This document shows positions 1-7,444 of a stretch of 64,000 nucleotides of DNA, piece after piece. The position numbers and the translations under genes were made by a program. Source of the DNA: Lachnospiraceae bacterium. Lineage in GTDB: Bacteria; Bacillota; Clostridia; Lachnospirales; Lachnospiraceae. The stretch is taken from contig JAFSLV010000011.1 of NCBI GenBank assembly GCA_017448245.1, positions 62,001-126,000 of the forward strand, written 5' to 3'. The notes under the pieces were generated by a model. The model saw nothing but the letters and a program-made list of their open reading frames with translations. It was not told the origin of the DNA and did not search any database. The first letter of the stretch is position 1, and each line of letters begins with the position of its first letter.

Positions 1-1
1 G

Positions 2-1297
2 CACCCCAGGGGACAGACGGACAGGGCACTGGTCGATGAGGGCTTTGCCATGCTCGGGCGTGCGCTCGAGATCATGGACGATCCCTTCTACGGGGACCAG
101 GTTCCTTCCTATGACTGGCGGTATCATGAATACCGGACGCTGGAGTATTTCTGCAATATGACGGAGCATCTCAATGCACTGGGTCTGAGCAAAGAGCAGC
201 TCGAGAGGATCCACGGGCACGCGGAGCGTCTTTCGCAGCTGCGGGCTTCCGATCCCGCGTATTTTGATTCGTTCAGCACCGAGGAGATGCTGCGTGTCAG
301 CCGTCTGCGCATCGCTTATCTGTGCGGACGGATGTCCGTTGACGAATACCGGGAACGGCTGATGCTGCTGTCGGAAAAGGCCAAGTCGGATGATTATTCG
401 ATTTTCAACAATGTGCTGCGGATTCTTGCACCGCTCGAATACCTGCTGACCGTCGATCCGGCGCATATGTCCGCCAGACAGGAGCAGACGGTCACGCGTA
501 TCTACCGGGATACGATCTCCTATGTGCACCGCATTCCCAAGATCGGCAATTTTACGTTTATGCTCGGGGACATCACATGGATGCTCGATCATTTCATCGA
601 AGTGCCGGGGGGTGTCGATTTTGAGACGCTTGCGATGGAACTGCTGGCGGCCCTCCATCCGCCGACCTATGTACACTCCCTGTCGGTGGCGGACCTGAGT
701 GTCTGTATCGCCAAGCATCTCTATGAAAAGGATCCGTCGTATTTTGCGCAGATCCCCGGCTATCCCGACAGGGAAAAGATGCGCGAAGTGATCTGGCATG
801 CGGCGGCCTGCCATGACATCGGCAAGCTCTTTATCGTCGATACGATCATCACCTACAACCGCGATCTCTTTGACGATGAGTTTTTCTGGATCAAGGCGCA
901 TCCGCAGATCGCGTCAGAGCTTCTTGCGCGTCACGCGGAGACAAGAGAGTATGCCAATACCGCCCTGATGCATCATCGTTTTTATGACGATACCGCGGGG
1001 TATCCCGCGCAATACAACATGGCGGACATGCAGGATAAGACGCTCGTCGCGATTGTCGAGTGCGCGGACTGTCTCGACGCGTCGACCGATGATGTGGGAC
1101 GCTCTTATAAGCGGGGAAAGACGCTCGAGGATTTTATCGGAGAGCTCAGGGACGACGGCGGATCCCGCTTTGCCCCGTATCTCGTGGAGCTCTTTCAGGA
1201 CGAGGGTCTGCGCGAGGACCTGGAGGGCATCTTAAAGGGCGGCAGGGAGCGCAATTATTACAAGACCTATATGGTGCTGGAGCGTGTATTAAAGTGA
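2..1297 (+). CDS. HD-GYP domain protein, 5' end outside window
   Basis: The frame is open from the left edge, and its first residues align with the middle of the two complete paralogues downstream, so the start and roughly 200 residues are missing. It carries an HD-GYP-type metal phosphohydrolase domain. The pair CHDIGKLFIVD supplies the HD, HPQIASELL the following helix, and HHRFYDDTAGYP the GYP signature. The family normally hydrolyses cyclic di-GMP, but activity of this divergent version is inferred only. The segment before the domain is shared with the paralogues and matches no sensor I recognise. The gene ends in a GTGA overlap with the next one, so the two are probably translationally coupled. 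Confidence 0.85.
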   Translation, partial: HPRGQTDRALVDEGFAMLGRALEIMDDPFYGDQVPSYDWRYHEYRTLEYFCNMTEHLNALGLSKEQLERIHGHAERLSQLRASDPAYFDSFSTEEMLRVSRLRIAYLCGRMSVDEYRERLMLLSEKAKSDDYSIFNNVLRILAPLEYLLTVDPAHMSARQEQTVTRIYRDTISYVHRIPKIGNFTFMLGDITWMLDHFIEVPGGVDFETLAMELLAALHPPTYVHSLSVADLSVCIAKHLYEKDPSYFAQIPGYPDREKMREVIWHAAACHDIGKLFIVDTIITYNRDLFDDEFFWIKAHPQIASELLARHAETREYANTALMHHRFYDDTAGYPAQYNMADMQDKTLVAIVECADCLDASTDDVGRSYKRGKTLEDFIGELRDDGGSRFAPYLVELFQDEGLREDLEGILKGGRERNYYKTYMVLERVLK

Positions 1298-3177
1298 AGG
1301 AAGAGATCACATTACGCGAAGCGCTCGACAAATACGTCGAGATGACGATCTGGATCAGGGAACTGTCGAGTCCGGACCTTTCGGGCGTGAAGGGGGCGGA
1401 GGAGTACAGGGAAAAACTGCTGCGCAATTTCTCCCGCATCGGCGAACTCGCCGCGATCAACGGGGATATTCTGGAACGCTATGCCTATCCTTTGCTGGAC
1501 GGGGAGAGGCTGCTTACGGACGACGAGGTGGAGGACTTTTTGCATTTCCATCACGCCATGCAGGATGCGCTCCATATGGAAAATCTGGACATTCCGCTGA
1601 TGCACCGCGTCATGCGGAGGCTCCTGGAGGATGCCGTCAAGAAGCAGGATGTCGCAAGACTCATCCGCGAACTGGACGGTTTTATCACGTCGAGCTATAC
1701 GATCATCGAGATGACGGCAAGGTTTTACGACTGCGATGATTCCTTTGCCCGTCTGAGAGCGGCCGGCAGGCTCACGGCAAGGAAGCTCCTCACCTTTCTG
1801 GAAAAGGATGTCTTTGCGTCCCTCCCCGATGAACATACCAAACAGATCGTGATGGTCAACGCCCGCTATGACTATGCGATGATGCAGCCTTATACGGGAG
1901 AGCGTGACGCGCATGCGATCGAAGAGACCATGTCTATTTTGCGGCACGCGCTTGCCATCATGGACGATCCTTTTTACCGGGAGCAGCTGCCGAATTATGA
2001 CTGGCGGTATCATGAATATCGAGTGCTGCAGTATTTTTGCAATCTCACCGATTACTGCAACCGCACGGGCCTTGATGAGGCGCAGTGCAGGGAGGTATGC
2101 GGCTACGCGTCGCGCTTCTACGAGCTGTGGATGTCGGATGTCGAATATTTTGAGGGAATCGAGTCGAGAGAGCTGATGACGATGACGGTTCTCAGAAACC
2201 GTTATCTTGCGGGGGAGATTGAAGGGGACGATTATCGTGCGGCGCTTATGGAGCTGCACAAAAACGCGACGGCGGATCAGTTTTCCTTTGATGACAATTC
2301 CGTACAGGTGATGATCCCTTTGGAGGCGGTATTGTCCCTGGATCCCGCGCATCTGACCGCAGAGCAGGGCGTGCTTGTCACGGATTTTTACCGTTCGATC
2401 ATCTCTTATCTCTACCGGATGCCAAAGCTCGGCAATCTGTCCTTTCTGCTGACGGATCTGAGCTGTCTTCTGGATCATTTTATCGACGTGCCGGACGGCA
2501 TCGATTTTGAGACGATGTGTCTCGAACTGATGGCGGCCGTGCATCCGCCGACCTATGTGCATTCGCTCTCGGTCGCGGATCTGACCGTCTGCCTCACAAA
2601 GCACCTTTTTGACAAAGATCCCGCACTCTTTGAGGGAGTGCCGGGCTATCCCGACAGGGAGGCGGTGCTCGATTTTGCGTGGCACAGCGCGGTATGTCAT
2701 GATTTCGGCAAGCTCTATATCGTCGAGACGATCATGACGTACGGCCGGAGTCTCTATGACATGGAATTTGACTGGATTCGCGCGCATCCCTCGATCGGCG
2801 CAAGGCTCCTTGCACAGCACGGGTCGACGGCCCTTTTTGCCAATGTCGCAAAGGGACATCATAAATGGTACAACGACAAGGGAGGATATCCCGCGGACTT
2901 TACGCTCGCTAACGCAAAGGACCGCACGATGATCGAGGTGGTCACCTGTGCGGACTGTCTCGATGCCTCGACCGATGCCGTCGGGCGCAGCTACAAAACC
3001 GGCAGGACGCTCGATGATTTTATCGCGGAGCTGAAGGAGAGGAGCGGCACGCAGTATGCGCCGTATCTTGAGAAGCTCGTCACGTCCGGGCCCGTGTACC
3101 GCGAACTCGACGCGATCCTGAATGCCGGCAGGGACGAAAATTACCGGCGTACGTACCGCATTCTGGAGCGGGTGTAA
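1294..3177 (+). CDS. HD-GYP domain protein, second tandem copy
   Basis: A 627-residue protein starting at a GTG that overlaps the previous stop by four bases. About 430 N-terminal residues form an unrecognised, probably helical region that is conserved between the copies, including the shared motif YDWRYHEYR. The C-terminal HD-GYP domain has H469-D470 in CHDFGK, a HPSIGARLL helix and G531-Y532-P533 after HHKWYNDKG. Likely a cyclic dinucleotide phosphodiesterase, or a degenerate sensor derived from one. No transmembrane segment or receiver domain is evident, so the signal is unknown. It converges on asnA with about 30 bases between them and no clear terminator. Confidence 0.85.
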   Translation: MKEEITLREALDKYVEMTIWIRELSSPDLSGVKGAEEYREKLLRNFSRIGELAAINGDILERYAYPLLDGERLLTDDEVEDFLHFHHAMQDALHMENLDIPLMHRVMRRLLEDAVKKQDVARLIRELDGFITSSYTIIEMTARFYDCDDSFARLRAAGRLTARKLLTFLEKDVFASLPDEHTKQIVMVNARYDYAMMQPYTGERDAHAIEETMSILRHALAIMDDPFYREQLPNYDWRYHEYRVLQYFCNLTDYCNRTGLDEAQCREVCGYASRFYELWMSDVEYFEGIESRELMTMTVLRNRYLAGEIEGDDYRAALMELHKNATADQFSFDDNSVQVMIPLEAVLSLDPAHLTAEQGVLVTDFYRSIISYLYRMPKLGNLSFLLTDLSCLLDHFIDVPDGIDFETMCLELMAAVHPPTYVHSLSVADLTVCLTKHLFDKDPALFEGVPGYPDREAVLDFAWHSAVCHDFGKLYIVETIMTYGRSLYDMEFDWIRAHPSIGARLLAQHGSTALFANVAKGHHKWYNDKGGYPADFTLANAKDRTMIEVVTCADCLDASTDAVGRSYKTGRTLDDFIAELKERSGTQYAPYLEKLVTSGPVYRELDAILNAGRDENYRRTYRILERV

Positions 3178-3208
3178 CGGCGCGTCCCGGGAATCGTCCG
3201 CACGTTTT

Positions 3209-4219
3209 CTACAGCAGACGGATCCCGTGTTCCTGACACGCACGCACCATTTCCAGCGGCCAGAGCGACGACTGCACCTCCCCGATATGTGCCTTTCGCA
3301 AAAAGAACATGCAGATGCGGGACTGTCCGATGCCTCCGCCGATCGAAAACGGCAGCGCGTCCTGCAGGATCGCCTTCTGGAAGGGAAGCGCGGCGCGGTC
3401 TTCGCAGCCGGCTTTTTTTAATTGCTCCCGAAGCGAGGAGGCATCCACGCGCACGCCCATCGAGGAGAGCTCGAGTGCGATGTCGAGCAGCGGATAGTAG
3501 ACCAGGATATCGCCGTTCATGGACCAGTCGTCATAGTCGGGCGAGCGTCCGTCGTGCGGCTTACCGTCCGAGAGCACATCTCCGATCTGCGTGATACAGA
3601 CGGCCCCGTGCTCTTTGGTAAAGAGATATTCTCTCTCCTTTGGCTCATGAGAGGGATACAGGTCGAGCAGCTCCTGTGAGGAGATAAAGGTGATCTCTCT
3701 TGGCAGGATCGTCTCGATGTAGTCGTATTCGATCGCGAGAAACTGTTCCGTTTTACGCAGCGCCTTGTAGACCTGGCGCACCGCCTCGCAAAACGTCTCC
3801 ATGGTGCGTTCCTCTCTCGTGATGACTTTTTCCCAGTCCCACTGGTCGACATAGATCGAGTGGATATTGTCACAGGTCTCGTCGCGCCGGATCGCGTTCA
3901 TGTCGGTGAAGAGTCCCTTTCCCACGTAGAAATCATAGACCTGCAGCGCATGGCGCTTCCACTTGGCCAGGGACTGCACGATCTCCGCGTTGTGATCGGC
4001 ATCGTGCAGGATGTCAAAGGCCACCGGACGCTCGTAGCCGTTTAAGTTGTCATTCATGCCGCTTAAGGGATCGACAAAGAGCGGCGCGGATACACGCAGC
4101 AGATTGAGTCTGGCGGACAGCATCCCCTGGAAGGTGTCCTTGACGGTTTTGATCGCGACCTGTGTTTCGTGCAGGTCGAGATCCGAGCGGTAGTTTGCGG
4201 GAAAAATCAGTTCGGACAT
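3209..4219 (-). CDS. asnA: Aspartate--ammonia ligase (asparagine synthetase A)
   Basis: A 336-residue protein of full family length that makes asparagine from aspartate, ammonia and ATP in the cytoplasm. It is the class-II-aminoacyl-tRNA-synthetase-like enzyme, not the glutamine-dependent AsnB. Diagnostic segments are the N-terminus with ETQVAIKTVKDTF, SARLNLLRVSAPLFVD, LNGYERPVAFDI, and the C-terminal GGGIGQSRICMFFLRKAHIGEVQ. The start is preceded by GAGG on the minus strand. It lies in reverse orientation between two HD-GYP paralogues, which suggests it was inserted into that tandem array. It shares a short divergent promoter region with the third paralogue. Confidence 0.96.
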   Translation of the reverse strand: MSELIFPANYRSDLDLHETQVAIKTVKDTFQGMLSARLNLLRVSAPLFVDPLSGMNDNLNGYERPVAFDILHDADHNAEIVQSLAKWKRHALQVYDFYVGKGLFTDMNAIRRDETCDNIHSIYVDQWDWEKVITREERTMETFCEAVRQVYKALRKTEQFLAIEYDYIETILPREITFISSQELLDLYPSHEPKEREYLFTKEHGAVCITQIGDVLSDGKPHDGRSPDYDDWSMNGDILVYYPLLDIALELSSMGVRVDASSLREQLKKAGCEDRAALPFQKAILQDALPFSIGGGIGQSRICMFFLRKAHIGEVQSSLWPLEMVRACQEHGIRLL

Positions 4220-4240
4220 ATGTTTGCCTCCTCTAAGCTT

Positions 4241-4272
4241 ACATTTTATTATATACCAAAATGTGATAAAAT
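4241..4272 (+). promoter_or_regulatory. Divergent promoter region with inverted repeat and extended -10
   Basis: The 62-base spacer between asnA (minus) and the third HD-GYP gene (plus) has a perfect 7-base inverted repeat, ACATTTT at 4241-4247 and AAAATGT at 4258-4264. It is followed by an extended -10 (TGATAAAAT, 4264-4272) on the plus strand. A TATAAT-like element for asnA overlaps the repeat on the minus strand. Only nine bases separate the plus -10 from the ATG and there is no ribosome site, so the plus transcript may be leaderless. A regulator-binding role for the repeat is inference. Confidence 0.5.
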
Positions 4273-4281
4273 ATACAGGCT

Positions 4282-6180
4282 ATGCAAAAAAAAGAACTGA
4301 TGGGTTATGTGGAGTTGTCCAACGAGATCCGCACGCTGTCGTCGCCCCTGATCGAGTCGATGGACGGTGAGGAGGATTACCGGACTACACTCCTTGAAAA
4401 CTTTATGCGGATCGGAGAGCTTGCGCGTGAAAACGGCAGGATTCTTGAACGTTTCTTCTGGCCGCTGATGGATGCGAACCGGGAGCTTGACGGCAGGGAT
4501 GTCGCGTGCCTTCGCGAATTCGGCAAAGCGATTCTCGATGCGCGCAGCGCGGAAAACCTGGATCAGATGATGGTCTTTTTGCAGGCCAAGCGTCTCGTGG
4601 AGGATGCGGAGAAAAAGGGCAATGTGCCGGTGCTCATACGCGCACTCGATGACATGGTCGCCGCTTCCGGCGCGATGGCGGTGATGACACTGAGACTGTA
4701 TCCGGTTTCGAGGGATTTTATCAACTACCGCGAACTGGGGCTTTCCGCCGCGGTGAAGCTGCTGCATTTTCTGGAACCGGACCGCTTCCGGCAGCTGGGA
4801 CCGGAGGAAAAGGAAGCCGTGCTGATCAACGCGCGCTATGTCTGTATTCTCTTCCAGAGAGAGGATCTTTTGGGAGACGAGGAGACAAACGCCGCCGATC
4901 TGGACACGATGGAGAGGGCCTACAGGCTGGCGGAAGATCCCTTTTACAGGGAACAGGCGCCGGCGTATGACTGGGACTATCATACCTACCGCGCCCTGCA
5001 GTATATCTGTCTGCCGACGGAGTATAACAACCGCCGGGGATATACCGGGGCACAGCTTGCCGTGATCGAGGGATATGCGGAACGGCTCAAACTCTTTTAT
5101 GAGGCGCATTATGAACAGTTTTCCGCGTTCGACCGCAGGGAGATGGTGGACCTTTTGGTCAACCGGGCCAGATATCTTTCGGGGAAGATGTCCCTTCAGG
5201 AATATCGTGAGGCCATGCGCCTTGCACCCGCGATGTGTGACGAAAACGATTTTTCCTACGATGCCTGCATTCTGAAGATCCTTGCACCGATCGAATACCT
5301 CTGTACCCTGGATCCCGGGCATCTGTCCGCGGAAGAAAAGAGGCTCATCGGGGAGTATTACCGGGGTCTGATCCTGCATCTGCACCGCCTGCCGCAAAAA
5401 GGAACGCAGATGTATCTGCTGGGGGATATCGCCAATGTGCTCACCTCCTTCATCGACGTGCCCGGAGGCATGAGCTTTGAAAGCTTCTGTCTGGAGCTGA
5501 CGGCGGCCATTCATCCGCCGACCTATGTGCATGTCTTAAGCGTTGCGGACTTTACGGTCTGTCTGACCAGACATCTGCTCAGGCGTCATCCGGAACTCTT
5601 TGTCGGCATGCCGGGGTATGACACGATAGAGCAGGTGCGCGAAGGGGCGGAGGATATCATCTCCTTTGCCGGTCATGCGGCGCTTCTGCATGATATCGGC
5701 AAGCTCTTTATCGTGGAGACGATCATCACCTACGGCAGACCGCTCTTTGACTGTGAGTTTGGCTGGATCAAGACACATCCGGAGATCGGTGCCGTTCTTT
5801 TGGAAAAGCACGACGCCACCAGGCGTTACGCCAATGTGGCCAGGGGACATCACCGCTGGTACAACAACGGCGGCGGCTATCCGGAGACGTATGATTTTGA
5901 TGCGGCGCCGGATAGAGTGATGGTCGCGATCGTGGAATGCGCGGACTGTCTCGACGCCTCCACCGACAGTATCGGCCGATCTTACAAGACGGGCAAGACA
6001 CTGGAGGATTTTATCGAAGAGGTGCAGCAGGGAGCGGGCACGCGCTATGCACCGTACATGGCAGAGCTTTTGACGGTCCCGGAGGTGCAGTCGGATCTGC
6101 GCAAGGTCTTAAAGAGCGGCCGGGACGACAATTACCGCAAGGCATACCGGATACTGGAAGGACTCTACGAAACGACATAA
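4282..6180 (+). CDS. HD-GYP domain protein, third copy
   Basis: A 632-residue paralogue of the preceding HD-GYP proteins, similar from the N-terminus (YVELSNEIRTLSSP against YVEMTIWIRELSSP) to the end. The catalytic pair is H470-D471 in LHDIGK, and the GYP signature is residues 532-534 after HHRWYNNGG. A conserved block follows the domain (ECADCLDASTDSIGRSYKTG), shared by all three copies. The probable role is cyclic dinucleotide hydrolysis or sensing in the cytoplasm. The ATG has no Shine-Dalgarno sequence and sits directly after an extended -10, unlike its SD-led neighbours. It is followed at 28 bases by pheS. Confidence 0.85.
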   Translation: MQKKELMGYVELSNEIRTLSSPLIESMDGEEDYRTTLLENFMRIGELARENGRILERFFWPLMDANRELDGRDVACLREFGKAILDARSAENLDQMMVFLQAKRLVEDAEKKGNVPVLIRALDDMVAASGAMAVMTLRLYPVSRDFINYRELGLSAAVKLLHFLEPDRFRQLGPEEKEAVLINARYVCILFQREDLLGDEETNAADLDTMERAYRLAEDPFYREQAPAYDWDYHTYRALQYICLPTEYNNRRGYTGAQLAVIEGYAERLKLFYEAHYEQFSAFDRREMVDLLVNRARYLSGKMSLQEYREAMRLAPAMCDENDFSYDACILKILAPIEYLCTLDPGHLSAEEKRLIGEYYRGLILHLHRLPQKGTQMYLLGDIANVLTSFIDVPGGMSFESFCLELTAAIHPPTYVHVLSVADFTVCLTRHLLRRHPELFVGMPGYDTIEQVREGAEDIISFAGHAALLHDIGKLFIVETIITYGRPLFDCEFGWIKTHPEIGAVLLEKHDATRRYANVARGHHRWYNNGGGYPETYDFDAAPDRVMVAIVECADCLDASTDSIGRSYKTGKTLEDFIEEVQQGAGTRYAPYMAELLTVPEVQSDLRKVLKSGRDDNYRKAYRILEGLYETT

Positions 6181-6208
6181 AACGTCCGGCGGGCGTTAAG
6201 GAGGCATT

Positions 6209-7228
6209 ATGACAGACAATCTCAGTAAACTGCGCGAACGCGCACTTGCACAGATCAGGGAAGGCACAACGCCGGAAAAGATCGAGGAGGCGCGCGTCGC
6301 CTTTTTGGGCAAAAAGGGCGAGCTGACAGCGATGCTCAAATCCATGAAGGATCTGTCCGCGGAGGAGAGACCCCGGTTCGGCCAGGCCGTGAACGAGCTC
6401 AGGGACGAGATCGAGCGCGCGATTGAAGAGGCACAGGGGGCGATGAAGCGCACGATGCGCGACGCGCAGCTGGCCGCAGAGACGCTCGATGTGACGCTGC
6501 CGGCCGGCCGCATGCAGATCGGTCATCCGCATCCCAACACTCTGGCACGCAAGGAGATCGAGCGGATATTCATCGGCATGGGATACGAGGTTGTCTCGTC
6601 CACGGAGATCGAAAAAGACTATTACAATTTTGAAGCACTCAATATCCCGGCGGATCATCCGGCCAAGGACGAACAGGATACCTTTTATCTCGGCGGCGAG
6701 TTTCTGCTGCGCACGCAGACATCCGGCGCACAGGTCCATGAGATGGAGAAGGGGCGCATCCCGATCAAGATGATCTCGCCCGGCCGTGTATTCCGTTCCG
6801 ACGAAGTGGACGCGACACACTCGCCGACCTTCCATCAGGTGGAAGGCCTTCTGATCGACAAGGGCATCACGTTTGCGGACTTAAAAGGGACGCTTGCCGT
6901 ATTTGCCAGGGAATTCTTCGGCGAGGACACAAAGGTCAAATTCCGTCCGCACCATTTTCCTTTTACGGAGCCGAGCGCGGAGATGGATGTCTCCTGCTAT
7001 AAGTGCAAGGGTGCGGGCTGTCGCTTTTGTAAGGGATCGGGCTGGATCGAGATCCTGGGCTGCGGCATGGTGCATCCGCACGTGCTCGAGATGAGCGGGG
7101 TCGACCCGGATACCTACACGGGCTTTGCCTTCGGACTCGGACTCGAGCGTCTGGCACTGTTAAAGTATGAGATCGAAGACATGCGCCTGCTGTATGAAAA
7201 TGATATACGCTTTTTAAATCAGTTTTAG
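6209..7228 (+). CDS. pheS: Phenylalanine--tRNA ligase alpha subunit
   Basis: A 339-residue catalytic subunit of the alpha2-beta2 enzyme that charges tRNA-Phe. Residues 1-90 form the N-terminal coiled coil that binds tRNA. The class II core follows, with LLRTQTSGAQVHEM, RVFRSDEVDATHSPTFHQVEG and motif 3 GFAFGLGLERLAL. A four-cysteine insert (CYKCKGAGCRFCKG) is typical of Firmicute PheS. The start ATG follows TAAGGAGGCATT. The beta subunit gene comes after an unusually structured 212-base spacer instead of the usual short gap. Confidence 0.97.
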   Translation: MTDNLSKLRERALAQIREGTTPEKIEEARVAFLGKKGELTAMLKSMKDLSAEERPRFGQAVNELRDEIERAIEEAQGAMKRTMRDAQLAAETLDVTLPAGRMQIGHPHPNTLARKEIERIFIGMGYEVVSSTEIEKDYYNFEALNIPADHPAKDEQDTFYLGGEFLLRTQTSGAQVHEMEKGRIPIKMISPGRVFRSDEVDATHSPTFHQVEGLLIDKGITFADLKGTLAVFAREFFGEDTKVKFRPHHFPFTEPSAEMDVSCYKCKGAGCRFCKGSGWIEILGCGMVHPHVLEMSGVDPDTYTGFAFGLGLERLALLKYEIEDMRLLYENDIRFLNQF

Positions 7229-7234
7229 GATATC

Positions 7235-7295
7235 ATCGCCGCAGGCATTTTGAATGTCGGAGTCGCTTCATGATTCCGACGAAGGAGGAATGCGG
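7235..7295 (+). repeat. First copy of a duplicated hairpin-plus-SD element
   Basis: About 60 bases beginning ATCGCCGCAGG and ending with AAGGAGGAATGCGG. The stretch is repeated, with substitutions, just before pheT. It can fold as a nine-pair hairpin, GTCGGAGTC with GATTCCGAC, one G-U pair and a seven-base loop. A strong ribosome-site sequence (AAGGAGG) follows directly. Function unknown; it may be a decayed translation signal or part of a leader. Confidence 0.55.
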
Positions 7296-7306
7296 AAGGA
7301 AACCCA

Positions 7307-7444
7307 ATGTCAGTACAGCCCGAAGCACTTGCTGCTGAGGGCGTAAAAATGAGTATCGTATGCCAGGCGGTGCGACCGACATCGCCGAAGGCGATTAGGA
7401 ATGTCGGGAGCACGTCATGCTTCCGACGTAAGGAGGAAGCATGA
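7307..7444 (+). CDS. Possible 45-residue leader ORF coupled to pheT
   Basis: An ATG preceded by GGAAGGA at six bases opens a 45-codon frame. Its TGA overlaps the pheT start as ATGA, the arrangement used for translational coupling. The product (MSVQPEALAAEGVK, then a basic Cys-containing tail ending RRKEEA) matches nothing I recognise and is not phenylalanine-rich, so it is not a classical attenuation peptide. The second half runs through the duplicated hairpin element, and its codons may simply reflect that element. It could equally be non-coding; confidence is low. Confidence 0.3.
   Translation: MSVQPEALAAEGVKMSIVCQAVRPTSPKAIRNVGSTSCFRRKEEA
7381..7440 (+). repeat. Second copy of the hairpin-plus-SD element, at the pheT start
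   Basis: Begins ATCGCCGAAGG and ends AAGGAGGAAGC directly before the pheT ATG. Its hairpin is GTCGGGAGC with GCTTCCGAC and a seven-base loop. Compared with the first copy, both arms changed while pairing was kept, which hints at selection for RNA structure. The AAGGAGG serves as the pheT ribosome site. The hairpin sits immediately upstream of it and could influence access. Confidence 0.55.

Noticed and set aside
1312-3243. 643-codon open frame on the minus strand
   Set aside because: It lies wholly antisense to a conserved HD-GYP gene. Its product is an uncharacteristic mix rich in His and Arg with no domain, as expected for a shadow frame in GC-rich DNA.
4249-5532. 427-codon minus-strand frame opposite the third HD-GYP gene
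   Set aside because: Antisense shadow of a conserved gene, resembling the shadow opposite the paralogue; no ribosome site or domain.
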